Position numbers and translations under genes: made by a program
Origin: Synechococcus sp. BIOS-E4-1
GTDB taxonomy: Bacteria; Cyanobacteriota; Cyanobacteriia; PCC-6307; Cyanobiaceae
Reading direction: 5' to 3'
Length of the DNA stretch: 64,000 bases
Assembly (NCBI RefSeq): GCF_014279995.1
Contig: NZ_CP047935.1
Span: 2,625,494 to 2,689,493 of the forward strand
Part shown: in pieces, positions 45,359-53,585 of the stretch
Position numbering within the stretch: position 1 is the first letter of the stretch
Layout of the letters: each line of letters starts with the position of its first letter
Notes under the pieces: generated by a model
The model's input: the letters and a program-made list of their open reading frames with translations, nothing else
The model's database searches: none
What the model was told of the DNA's origin: nothing

Positions 45359-45525
45359 ATGTATTTCATTCGGTTCTACCGTCTAGTCCGACACTGCAGA
45401 GGATGACAGTGCCGGTTTTGCTGTAGACGACCAATCGCATCCTGTCGAGACCGCGATCAGACCTTCAAGTTGGCACGCATTTCTGGATTAGTCTGCATCA
45501 CTTGCATCAGCAAGCAGGATGAAAT
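45359..45525 (+). pseudogene. frameshifted second copy of the CITC-motif protein
   Basis: Three frame segments line up with the intact gene at 43146: MYFIRFYRLVRHC (versus WSRLIRRCNC), then AGFAVDDQSHPVETA with RPSSWHAFLD (versus LGDQSNL...TTWHRFTPD), then VCITCISKQDEM (versus PCITCFVKAHEL). Two frameshifts separate them. No single frame covers the protein, so it is a decayed copy. Confidence 0.7.
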
Positions 45526-45582
45526 GACCCAGACTGATCCGTGGTTGATTGCTTTCGTTCATGTATGGATGCATGCTGAAAC

Positions 45583-45885
45583 TTAGCGGGCAAGCTTGTC
45601 TCCTTCTTCCAGGATGCTGAAACAGGCTTCGCTGTTCGGAGTCCTCAGACGAATCATGTCCTGATATTCAGGCGCCTCATAGGCAGCTTTCGCTGCTTCG
45701 ACGGTCGGAAATTCGATCAGAACAGTGAGATGGCCTGGGTTGCCTTCCCTCACATCAGTGTGAGCGTCCCGGATAAACATTTTTGCTCCACACTTCTGGA
45801 GATATGCTTCAGCGGCGGCTGCATACACCATGAATCCTCTGGGATCGTTGATTCGGCCTGTCGCCAGCCAGTAGCCTTTCGCCAT
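45583..45885 (-). CDS. DUF1330 family protein
   Basis: A 100-residue protein of the dimeric ferredoxin-like (ABM-type) fold: MAKGYWLATGRINDPRGF, AAEAYLQKCGAKMFIRD, HLTVLIEFPTVEAAKAAY, PEYQDMIRLRTPNSEACF. I start at MAKGYW, the usual family beginning. Cytosolic; specific role unknown. Confidence 0.87.
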   Translation of the reverse strand: MAKGYWLATGRINDPRGFMVYAAAAEAYLQKCGAKMFIRDAHTDVREGNPGHLTVLIEFPTVEAAKAAYEAPEYQDMIRLRTPNSEACFSILEEGDKLAR

Positions 45886-46058
45886 TACTTGATGAATCGG
45901 TCCCATTGATTCTGGCGATCACGTCTGATGGGCGCAATTCTCATTGTTCATTGGACTTTCTTGCAAAGAGATCGGTGGCCTTGAGCGGATGACTATTTGA
46001 TGGCTTATTGGCACAGCAGTGAATCCATTGGCTTGTGATCAAGGCGGTAGCTTGAGCG

Positions 46059-46121
46059 TTATTTCTCAATGTCTGACAAGCAGAAAGAGAGAAGCAGCAG
46101 TAGTGCCACGGCGATCAGCAT
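46059..46121 (-). CDS. possible 20-residue membrane peptide
   Basis: Frame reads MLIAVALLLLLSFCLSDIEK. Its ATG shares bases with the stop codon of the peptide frame before it (TGATG), suggesting coupling. Very short. Confidence 0.3.
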   Translation of the reverse strand: MLIAVALLLLLSFCLSDIEK

Positions 46122-46207
46122 CAGCTGTCTGGATTCAACTCATCATCCCGGAAGCGGAAATAAACCGCGAGCACAAACACCCAGAACAAGGCCAGATACG
46201 CAATCAT
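46121..46207 (-). CDS. possible 28-residue membrane peptide
   Basis: Frame reads MIAYLALFWVFVLAVYFRFR followed by DDELNPDS: one helix, then a charged end, as in small photosynthetic subunits. No named family recognised. Confidence 0.42.
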   Translation of the reverse strand: MIAYLALFWVFVLAVYFRFRDDELNPDS

Positions 46208-46452
46208 TGTCAGATCGGTGGTGCGTTAACCGTGAATGAAGCTGATTATGAATGGTGATGAGTATTTATACTGTGTTCTGCAAAACCTCGCGTCCTCTGT
46301 AGGCCTTGGTTGTGTTTGCTCACCCATGGCCGTGTTGGCGACTCACGTGATTCAGGGTTGCCGTCGCTCACGACAACCGATCAGAATGTATCCATTGAAG
46401 CCTTGAGAGAAAAATTGGTCACTGCCCCGTAGACCTGAGCCTCAAGGGAGGC

Positions 46453-46478
46453 CAGAACTGATTCAGCAGAGTTCTGGC
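46453..46478 (+). promoter_or_regulatory. hairpin directly before a small gene's start codon
   Basis: CCAGAACT and AGTTCTGG form a perfect 8-bp stem with a 10-base loop, ending one base before the ATG at 46480. It would cover the normal ribosome-binding position, so it may restrain translation. Confidence 0.45.
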
Positions 46479-46479
46479 A

Positions 46480-46623
46480 ATGAAAGTTTTTCTCGCTCTC
46501 CTGGGCATTGTCGGCATTGTGATCGCCACAGTGCTCCTGTCTCAGAGAGAGTTCTCAGATATCAAGGATTCTCCTCAAGCAGAATCGAATACACCTGAGG
46601 CTGTTGAGCTCAGGCGGGAGTGA
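46480..46623 (+). CDS. small single-span membrane protein (47 aa)
   Basis: MKVFLALLGIVGIVIATVLL forms one span, followed by an acidic, disordered tail (DIKDSPQAESNTPEAVEL). The positive N-terminus predicts the tail outside the cytoplasm or in the lumen. Function unknown. Confidence 0.6.
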   Translation: MKVFLALLGIVGIVIATVLLSQREFSDIKDSPQAESNTPEAVELRRE

Positions 46624-46741
46624 GCACTTGAAGCCCGGGGGGCCTCGCTGCTGTTCTGTTCAGACCAGGCTCTCCCAGGGGAATGATCTGCTCAGCTGTG
46701 CTGAGTTTCTGCTCTGACCAGAACAAGGGCTCAGTCCCTCA

Positions 46742-46936
46742 TCAAGGCCTGTTTGGTGCGATGACCAAAGGCTCAGTCGTCATGTTTTCGATGATGATCG
46801 TGTGACTTTGACGAGTTGCGATTTTTTCCAGAGGTTCGTGGATGACCAAGCCCGCTCCGAAGATGCACAGTCCCGCGAAAGCGATCGAAGCAGGAAGCAC
46901 CCAAGTTGCAGGTGCTTTAGAATGAGATCGATTCAT
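46742..46936 (-). CDS. small single-span membrane protein (64 aa)
   Basis: A basic N-terminus (MNRSHSKAPATW), one span (LPASIAFAGLCIFGAGLVI) and an exported-side tail (ATRQSHTIIIENMTTEPLVI). Function unknown. Confidence 0.6.
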   Translation of the reverse strand: MNRSHSKAPATWVLPASIAFAGLCIFGAGLVIHEPLEKIATRQSHTIIIENMTTEPLVIAPNRP

Positions 46937-47329
46937 GTGTGGCCGTAAGGTTCTGCAATATTGAAACCGTTATTGCTGATCATGAAGATGAAAAATGGTG
47001 CGCTGTCAAGTAGCAAGGCAACTTGGATTGATTTGTTAAAGTCTCGCCCCCTCAGCTGCTGCAATTTGATAAAGATTTTATGGCAAAACAATCCATGGAG
47101 ACGATTGAAGATTAATTCTCCCCAGGCTTGCATTGATGCATGCTTTCAGACGAAGTAGTCAGCCTGAGTTGTATGACTTAGTTGAATCCCGTCTTGTCCG
47201 AGCCTGAATCTTGGCATTGTGAGCCATGAGGATCCAGCTCAAGGGTTCATACCAGCATTGCATTGAAAAAGTTTGTATGTTTTACGAAACTGATTATGAT
47301 GTGGTGTACAACATCAGCGTGAATTGGCG

Positions 47330-47710
47330 ATGCCGAGTAAAAAAGTATGGAAAAGTGCTTGTGAATCTGCTCTTTGGTGTAACAGAGTCAATGACCGGAT
47401 TGAGTGGGAATATTACCGAAAGCAGCATTCCGGAGGAGAAGTTAAAATCATCAAGGCGGGTGAGTGCAATTTGGTTGAATTTTTCAGAAATTGGTCGCCA
47501 AGTGATATCTCTGACTTGGGATTAATCAGACTGAGTGATTTGGTGATTAAATCAATGGGTGATAAGCAAATGTATGAATATAATGTTACGGCCAATCGAG
47601 ATTTTTTGCATAAGGCCAGGAGCCGGATTGCACGGCGCTTCGAGTCGCGGATGTACGACGAATCGCTCAAGATTAAAGTGCTAGATACTGGGGTAGAGCT
47701 GAATCAGTAA
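47330..47710 (+). CDS. hypothetical protein (126 aa)
   Basis: Started at MPSKKVWKSACESALWCNRV, then EWEYYRKQHSGGEVKIIKAG and a basic C-terminal part (FLHKARSRIARRFESRMYDE). Soluble, mixed alpha/beta by appearance, low-G+C codons. A competing frame from 47226 on the same strand is less protein-like. Not recognised. Confidence 0.55.
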   Translation: MPSKKVWKSACESALWCNRVNDRIEWEYYRKQHSGGEVKIIKAGECNLVEFFRNWSPSDISDLGLIRLSDLVIKSMGDKQMYEYNVTANRDFLHKARSRIARRFESRMYDESLKIKVLDTGVELNQ

Positions 47711-48008
47711 AAACTCATAGTTGTTTGACGCTCCAGTGCGATCTGTAAGGGAAGGCGATCTTGATCAGCTGGTTTGATATGGATCAATCACATACAGAAC
47801 TGTGGCTAGTCGGGCCAACGCCCAGGCTGTTGATCGTTTAAGCCCTGCAATAGTGATCCATCAGGCACCCCCTACAAACACGATTCTGGGCTGTATTTTT
47901 GTTCACAATCTTGCAAAGAATGATCCGGCTCTGGCCGTATTTCCTTATTTGCAGAAGCCAAGGATGAGGATCTTCAACTACCAAAAGAGTGGAGCTTCAT
48001 CGTTAACA

Positions 48009-48226
48009 ATGAAATTTGTTGCAACACTTGGCTTGTCTGCACTGACGGGGGCTTCAGCTATTGATGCAACGGCTGGAAGTGCGAACTTAAAGCCTCGATG
48101 GCACGCAAGGTCAAGCTCAATGACAGTGGCAAGCTCAAGGTCAAAGGTCGTAATGGTGGATCTATGAAAGTGAACGGAAGCTCCGTCAAGTTGAAGGGAA
48201 GGCACAGACATTCACACAGCTGGTAG
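48009..48226 (+). pseudogene. secreted basic small protein, apparently frameshifted
   Basis: A signal peptide (MKFVATLGLSALTGASAIDA) runs into AGSANLK and then loses sense; the next frame continues with ARKVKLNDSGKLKVKGRNGG and ends RHRHSHSW. Joining the frames near 48085-48095 would give a ~70-residue exported Lys/His-rich protein. The second part also has its own ATG at 48098 (42 codons), so it may be a separate tiny gene instead. Confidence 0.45.
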
Positions 48227-48338
48227 CCGAGCAGTAATCAAAGCAGGCAGCTGCTCATCCTCTCTGCGGCCTTAATTTGCCAGTTGAGCTGCATCGCACA
48301 TCTTCTTGTTGGTTTAGAGGTAAACTTTTATAATTCAA

Positions 48339-48890
48339 TCAAAAATTATTATCTGTTGCGGTTGATTGATACCCAAAGATATTAAGCATTTGATTACGCA
48401 AATTTGCAGCAGTTCTTAACGCTATCAATAATTGCTTCTCCTGGGCGGGCCTTTTTTTAATCACATACTCGATATCTTGTATAACCATGTGAATCATGTT
48501 CATCGCAAGAAGGCACTGAGCGTCTTCACAATGCTGCTGCCTTGTGTCTGTGTACATTGCAACCGCTTCTTTGATGTAGTCAATAAAAACAGTCTTTGAA
48601 TAGTCTTTGGCAAAAATATCTCCAGCATTCCAACCTAACTGTTGAATCAGATCAGCGCAGCTTCTAAGGGCAAAGCTGGTTTGTTCATTTTCCTGGATTT
48701 GTACCTTGATGAAATGATAAATATTTGAAACGCAATATTGTATTCCGTGAGTCAAGCTGTCCTCTCGTTCCAAATCATTCTGAATCCTGGACCAGACAAT
48801 TCGTGCGATTCGATCGTCTGGTGCCATTCTTGATAGTTCTGCTAATTCGTTTGAGCGGGTCGCTAACTCTTCATTTAGATCATGATTCAT
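48339..48890 (-). CDS. hypothetical helical protein (183 aa)
   Basis: One of the larger island genes. All-helical by appearance: NEELATRSNELAELSRMAP, CVSNIYHFIKVQIQENEQ, DYIKEAVAMYTDTRQQHC, LLAMNMIHMVIQDIEYVIK, LRTAANLRNQMLNIFGYQ. Several Cys and His but no known motif. No signal or span. Low-G+C codon use suggests acquired origin. Function unknown. Confidence 0.72.
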   Translation of the reverse strand: MNHDLNEELATRSNELAELSRMAPDDRIARIVWSRIQNDLEREDSLTHGIQYCVSNIYHFIKVQIQENEQTSFALRSCADLIQQLGWNAGDIFAKDYSKTVFIDYIKEAVAMYTDTRQQHCEDAQCLLAMNMIHMVIQDIEYVIKKRPAQEKQLLIALRTAANLRNQMLNIFGYQSTATDNNF

Positions 48891-49096
48891 AATGAACTTT
48901 TAATGGCCATGACTAGGATTAGTCTTTTATTTTATTCTTGGATTGCAGAGCTGGATGGCTCGATATAATTATCTTTACTGTTTTAACTGAACGATTGGTT
49001 TTCAGGATATCCTCATTGTGTTTTGTAGAAGATTTAGGGCTTGATACCAAAAAAGCTCAGCCTTGATCAGTATTTGATGATTCTTCAGTTGAATTG

Positions 49097-49294
49097 TTAT
49101 GTTGGCTGCAGCAGGGATGTTACGCATGATCTTCTTTCTTTGTTCGCAAAGAAGTGAGCCCACTCAATAATCAGATCGTTCAACATCTTTAGAGACTGAT
49201 GCTGTTCTGTAGAGCCTGGTTCTGTGTATTTAAAGTCCATAAAGATCCGATCTGCTTTAACTTGTTGTTTTATGCAGAGCTCATTCATTAACAT
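49097..49294 (-). CDS. possible small protein (65 aa)
   Basis: Starts MLMNELCIKQQVKADRIFMD and contains LKMLNDLIIEWAHFFANKE, helical. No family recognised; isolated by gaps on both sides. Confidence 0.42.
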   Translation of the reverse strand: MLMNELCIKQQVKADRIFMDFKYTEPGSTEQHQSLKMLNDLIIEWAHFFANKERRSCVTSLLQPT

Positions 49295-49552
49295 CGTTAA
49301 ACGGCTTTATTATTTAATTGGATTAAAGCTTACAGGTCTTTGTAAACTATTGTAAATAGGTAAAAATGCCTGCTACGCTACCGGTGAGGCTCTGGCCGAT
49401 GAATTTCTTGTGGATGTGGCCTGGATGGACGATGCGACCCGGTTGTTCACCTTTCGAGCCGGTAGCGGTTAACGATTCGCGACCGAAACAGCAGGAACGC
49501 TGACAGACCAATTGACCATGACTATTGAGTAGAGGTATGCAAGCGAAGCTCA
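49295..49552. other. gap with a higher-G+C patch
   Basis: Positions about 49370-49480 are more G+C-rich than their surroundings and stay open in several frames (for example GEALADEFLVDVAWMDDATR to a stop after FRAGSG), but no start fits. It could be the end of a lost gene. Confidence 0.3.
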
Positions 49553-49747
49553 ATGGATTTCAATCAGCTGTCCGGTCTTGTTCTGGTGGTAGTTGGTGCA
49601 GTCTTTTTTGTGACTGCTGTCCAGCTTTACACTTTCTGGGCGAGTGAAGCTGTACTTGTCTCAGCGAAGAAGAGGTTGGACGAAAAAATCGAGACGCTCA
49701 AGCGCTCGTTTCCAAGCTTCTCTTTACGACGGCGCAAGGCCGCTTAA
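49553..49747 (+). CDS. small single-span membrane protein (64 aa)
   Basis: MDFNQLSG, then one span (LVLVVVGAVFFVTAVQLY), then a basic coiled-coil-like tail (VSAKKRLDEKIETLKRSF) ending LRRRKAA. Probable plasma or thylakoid membrane protein of unknown role. Confidence 0.65.
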   Translation: MDFNQLSGLVLVVVGAVFFVTAVQLYTFWASEAVLVSAKKRLDEKIETLKRSFPSFSLRRRKAA

Positions 49748-50062
49748 CAGCTGCTGATGCGGAGGGTCTCCAACGTTGCACTGATGATTGCAACGTTGAG
49801 TATGTTTGAGCCACGAGCGTTTTGATGGCCTCGCATCATCAGCTTTAGGTGTTTCTCCATCACGCTGAACCAAGTTTGCTCCTGGGGGTTTGAGCCTTAG
49901 CTGGTCGGTATGAAATCTGCTTCGTTAAGCAGCATTTTCACAGGACTGCTTGATGGCTGATGACGTTGTTTCCATAAGTTGATTTCGGACTGTCTGATTG
50001 GGACTGAGCTCGCATGACTTCTGATTTTTTAGTTGCGGGCTCGGAAGTAGTTGATCGAGGTC
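49748..50062. other. gap with a perfect inverted repeat
   Basis: CAACGTTGCA and TGCAACGTTG (49771-49798) form a perfect 10-bp stem with an 8-base loop, 24 bp after the preceding gene. There is no T tract, so it is either an atypical terminator or an mRNA-stabilising hairpin. No gene seen in the rest. Confidence 0.5.
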
Positions 50063-50452
50063 TCAGGACTTGTTATTGAAGCTTTCCATCACTTCTGTTA
50101 AGCGTGTGATGGCTGATGTCAGTTGAACCTGGGGGTCAGGTTTTGATGTTTCAACGGTTTCTTTTTTGCGTTTCATCTTTTCAACGGCCCTCACGACAAG
50201 GAAACAGACAAAAGCAATAACAACAAAGTCTATTGCTGCAACAATGATTTCTCCACCTGGTAATTTAGCTAGTGATTGAACATTCGCTTCTTTCAATGCT
50301 GGTTCAAGTGCATTGGTCATGATCAATTGAACAGTTGCGTTCACAACCTTTCCAAACGCACCTGCGATGATGACGGCAACTGCCAGGTCGACAACATTGC
50401 CTTTGTTGATAAAAGCTTTGAAATCCGAAAAGAATGTGGTTTTTTTTGGCAT
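50063..50452 (-). CDS. mscL: large-conductance mechanosensitive channel MscL
   Basis: Pentameric osmotic safety valve of the plasma membrane, 129 residues. Family N-terminus FFSDFKAFINKGNVVDLAVA leads into TM1 (VIIAGAFGKVVNATVQLIM), a periplasmic loop, TM2 (IDFVVIAFVCFLVVRAVEKM) and a cytoplasmic helix (TSAITRLTEVMESFN). Complete. Its A+T-rich codons match the island. Confidence 0.95.
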   Translation of the reverse strand: MPKKTTFFSDFKAFINKGNVVDLAVAVIIAGAFGKVVNATVQLIMTNALEPALKEANVQSLAKLPGGEIIVAAIDFVVIAFVCFLVVRAVEKMKRKKETVETSKPDPQVQLTSAITRLTEVMESFNNKS

Positions 50453-50732
50453 GCGAAAAGGGTTGTCTCTTCCTTGCTTTAGCCATGGATTTTCAAAAGC
50501 CCTATTGTTCTTAGTGGATGATTTATATTGCTCCCTGTTTGTTCGTGCGCCATTGGATTTTGAGGCTGCTAGCCCTTGAGCGTTACTCAGGTTGTGATTG
50601 ATAGGTCTCGTTAAGGGAGTAAGACGGTATTGATGTCTTTGATTGATTTTATTCAGTTCGTGATTGGATGTCTAGGAGTAATTCGACATCTCTGGACGAA
50701 ATATCGATGGATTCAAATGATTTCGAGTAATT
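50453..50732. other. gap, nothing seen
   Basis: A+T-rich sequence between two minus-strand genes. No credible frame, hairpin or RNA motif found; presumably holds the mscL promoter. Confidence 0.4.
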
Positions 50733-51143
50733 TTATCTAAGAAATGATAGTTTTTCAAACCATGCCGGCAGATTTCCTGTCAGGCATATTTCTTGATCAG
50801 CTTTGGTACTATCATTTTTAGTCAGAACATACCACCTCTCTCTGGCATTCACGGGGTCATCCTCGAGATAGAGCTCTGTTGCCCCTCGGCTTTTGCATTT
50901 GCCCGTCATCCGCACGGTCTTATCTGCAGCATCAGCAACTGGAACAAGTAAGATTCGTTCTGCGTTGAGCCCATAGAATTCATCAGTTACGATGTTGTAC
51001 TTTTGTATATCTGCTTTTGATTGTGTGGGTGATGAGAGTAGTAGGAGTACACATACGACTGACATCAAAGCGTGTTGACTTAATAATGCAAAAGCTTTTT
51101 TTAACACACTGATTAAATCGAGTTTTTTTGTTGATTCTTTCAT
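50733..51143 (-). CDS. exported protein (136 aa)
   Basis: A long, basic N-terminus (MKESTKKLDLISVLKKAF) and hydrophobic core (ALMSVVCVLLLLSSPTQSKA) form a signal peptide or anchor. The mature part (DIQKYNIVTDEFYGLNAERI, GKCKSRGATELYLEDD, DQEICLTGNLPAWFEKL) has two Cys. Function unknown. Confidence 0.62.
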   Translation of the reverse strand: MKESTKKLDLISVLKKAFALLSQHALMSVVCVLLLLSSPTQSKADIQKYNIVTDEFYGLNAERILLVPVADAADKTVRMTGKCKSRGATELYLEDDPVNARERWYVLTKNDSTKADQEICLTGNLPAWFEKLSFLR

Positions 51144-51165
51144 TGCTTAATTGGTGATCTAATGC

Positions 51166-51372
51166 TTATTTTTTTGAGTAAATCTGCTCAAGAAAAATGG
51201 CTGTTTCTTCGACTTCAAGCATTAAGTCGTCCATTGACATGATCAATGTCCATGCTGCGATGGCTACGTCCTGATCGGTCCTGTAAATGGCCGTGAGCCT
51301 CTTTCTCCATTGTTCTGGTTGCGAGTCGTAGTTGGCTTTGAATTCGTAGAAACTTGGTCTCGCAGCGTTCAT
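51166..51372 (-). CDS. hypothetical protein (68 aa)
   Basis: Starts MNAARPSFYEFKANYDSQPE; helical and acidic toward the end (MDDLMLEVEETAIFLEQIYS). It lies 22 bp upstream of the exported-protein gene on the same strand, so may share its mRNA. Confidence 0.6.
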   Translation of the reverse strand: MNAARPSFYEFKANYDSQPEQWRKRLTAIYRTDQDVAIAAWTLIMSMDDLMLEVEETAIFLEQIYSKK

Positions 51373-51572
51373 GGCATTTTGTAGTTATTGATTATCACTG
51401 AGGATGAAAGCTTGGGTAGTATATTAATACTAATGAGAGTATCATTGTTTGCATCTGTTCGTTTGCTGACGCTTGGCTCTTTAATGATTAACTTACCATT
51501 CTTTGGCAAAGTCGTCAGCTGATTTTGCAATTGTTTATTTAATATTGCTTAGGTTGCTGGTATATCGCTTTT

Positions 51573-51793
51573 CTACTCATCTATTTTGTTGATTTCTTCG
51601 TTGCTTAACTCTGTCACTGTTTGGCTTTCGAGTCCCAGTTCAACGTCGATTAAGTCGTCTATGGTGATAAAAAATCATGCTTGTTTGGCAAGGTCTACGA
51701 TGCAACCTTCGCATTTAGATTCTTTTATTCTCTGCTGGAGATTTGATCGGATTTTACTTTTTCTAGAAATGCTTTGAGTTTGTTTTCGGATAT
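51573..51793 (-). pseudogene. Nif11-like leader peptide relic
   Basis: Reading the minus strand after an AAGGA site: ATA-SENKLKAFLEKVKSD, then after a one-base shift LQQRIKESKCEGCIVDLAKQ, A, TGA in place of a Gly codon, then FFITIDDLIDVELGLESQTV and TELSNEEINKIDE. This is the Nif11 domain (S-E-x-x-L-x-A-F-L-x-K-V..., I-A-K-x-A-G-F-x-I-x-x-x-D-L, L-S-x-E-E-L). Three lesions are visible: start ATG to ATA, a frameshift, and a nonsense codon. No GG cleavage site or core peptide follows. Confidence 0.78.
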
Positions 51794-51985
51794 GTTCCTT
51801 GCAGGCTATAAACTTTTTTTATAGCAATAACCAGCTCAGCTGTCCTCTGCTTGAAGCCTTTCTGACATGTCTGTTGCATTGTCAAGTGATCGTGCTGTTG
51901 AGAACCGTTGGCTTTGCAATGTGCTTCTGCAAGTCTATTTCGCCATTTGCAGCTTTGACTTGATTGTCGTGAGCTCATTGTTTTT

Positions 51986-52623
51986 GATCAATCAGGTCTT
52001 TATGCACCTTTTGACGTCGCGATCGATTCTGATGGGGATGTATGGCTGACTTTTCAAAAAGGTGGAGATAGGAACCAGGGTGGCGTGGCCAAGTTCAGCT
52101 TTGATTCTGTTGCCGGTCTGAGGCTTCAGAGCGAATTTTTGGGCGATTATTTGGATTCTCCTTACGTTATTGTCATTGCTCCTGATGATGGCATTTGGAT
52201 TACTAACAATGGTTGAAGTCATTTACATATTGGCAATCAATTGATCCGTATTGACCAAAATGATGGGAGCTTGGAGATCTTTGATGTAGGAACTCATTCG
52301 GGATCATAGAGGGTAAATGTTGATGGAGCTTGTCATGTTTACGTCAGTGGATTTTAAAGTTTTTCAGTCTTTGTTCTTGAGGGGGTAGAATATAATTCAC
52401 TGCATCATCGGGGGGGAGTTCCTAAGCCCATCAGGTGGTTTCTACTTTAACGGGCAGATCGAACGTCCAATCGGGGTTGAAATTGATCCTATTGGCTATG
52501 TCAGTGTTTGTAACAATTAATCGAAAGAACCCCGGGACTTTGGTTGCATAGTATTTTAAGATCGTAGGGCTTGCTGAACCGGTTGCTGCATCTTTGATTG
52601 GCCTCACAGTGTCACTGTTGTAG
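51986..52623 (+). pseudogene. beta-propeller (NHL/virginiamycin-lyase-like) pseudogene
   Basis: One frame reads GLYAPFDVAIDSDGDVWLTF, LDSPYVIVIAPDDGIWITNN, stop, LIRIDQNDGSLEIFDVGTHS, stop, VNVDGACHVYVSGF, stop; a second frame gives ERPIGVEIDPIGYVSVCNN; a third gives VGLAEPVAASLIGLT. The repeated P-x-x-V/I-x-I/V-D-x-D-G-x-V/I-W-x-x blades and the final GLAEPV segment are typical of Vgb/SMP-30-like propellers. At least three stops and two frameshifts show it is dead. The 5' end is not found. Confidence 0.75.
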
Positions 52624-52652
52624 GGATATTGGTGAACTCAATTTGTACTGCT

Positions 52653-53213
52653 TCAGCAATAGTTTAGTTTTATATCGACTAGTTCTTCGGCCGGCGTCGT
52701 CCCTGTGATCCAGTGGACCTGGTGTTTCTCGGCTGTGTCCTGGCGAGCCAGTACGAGCATTGGTACTGCTGCCACTCCCCGCTCAATCTGGTCTCTGTAA
52801 ATGCTCACAAGCTGGCGATATCGTCGTGCAGTCCAGCCGTGGTTTTCTCTGTCGCGACTTTCCCAGTATTCATGCAGGGCTCGTTGACAATCTTCCATCC
52901 CAAACTCCTGCCAGCATTTCTGCTGAGCCAGTAATGGATCGCTTCCCTCCGCTATGAGTCGTTGGTAATGGGTTAGTTCAGGTGCCTCATCGCGTCCATC
53001 CGGGGGAATGTGTCGCAGCAGCTGGTTGAGCTGTATGCGGTCGAGGCGAAGCCAGCATCGATCTCTTAGAAGGACCGGAAGCTCCCATGACCAGTCCCTG
53101 GCCTGGCTCACATCGATCAGTAAGTCGCGCAGACCAAGGCGTTGGGCTTCAGTGAGCCCCACCAGAGGCTGAGTGTTGGATGTCAACGGACCCTCGCCTA
53201 GCTGTATCCCCAT
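52653..53213 (-). CDS. hypothetical protein (186 aa)
   Basis: Higher G+C and more protein-like than its surroundings. Contains LTEAQRLGLRDLLIDVSQ, WELPVLLRDRCWLRLDRI, EFGMEDCQRALHEYWESRD and a C-terminal part with VLARQDTAEKHQVHWITGTT. Soluble, mostly helical. Family not recognised. Convergent with the propeller pseudogene. Confidence 0.68.
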   Translation of the reverse strand: MGIQLGEGPLTSNTQPLVGLTEAQRLGLRDLLIDVSQARDWSWELPVLLRDRCWLRLDRIQLNQLLRHIPPDGRDEAPELTHYQRLIAEGSDPLLAQQKCWQEFGMEDCQRALHEYWESRDRENHGWTARRYRQLVSIYRDQIERGVAAVPMLVLARQDTAEKHQVHWITGTTPAEELVDIKLNYC

Positions 53214-53585
53214 GATGATGTCCTTGCTCTATCGTTTGCCGTTGCCTCAGCTCACACCATCGTCTGCATCATTCGAACATTGTGATCAGCTCCCAACAGC
53301 TCAGTCATGAAATCACAGCTGCTGGTGATGGTGGATCCAGTCATTTGTTTATTAAAGCTGACCTGTTGTGGATACAGCACTTGGCCTTCTATTTCTCACA
53401 GATTTGCAATTATGTCGGAGATCGCTCAGTTTGCCAGATTTTGAATTTGGATCCCATGTCAGCATGGAGTAAGAACTACTTAGCATCTGTTTTGGTCGCA
53501 CGCTCTCAAGCTCTTCATGACTCCCCTTGGCAAGCTGGAATGATACTTGGTGATATTCCTTCCAAGGAAGAAGATTTTGTTCCTT
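53214..53585. other. gap with one doubtful plus-strand frame
   Basis: A 114-codon GTG-started frame (53282-53626) runs through here and overlaps the minus-strand gene beyond. Its composition is mixed and no domain is seen, so I do not call it. Confidence 0.3.

Noticed and set aside
46933..47133. 66-codon minus-strand frame
   Set aside because: It overlaps the preceding start by four bases but its sequence looks like random A+T-rich translation.
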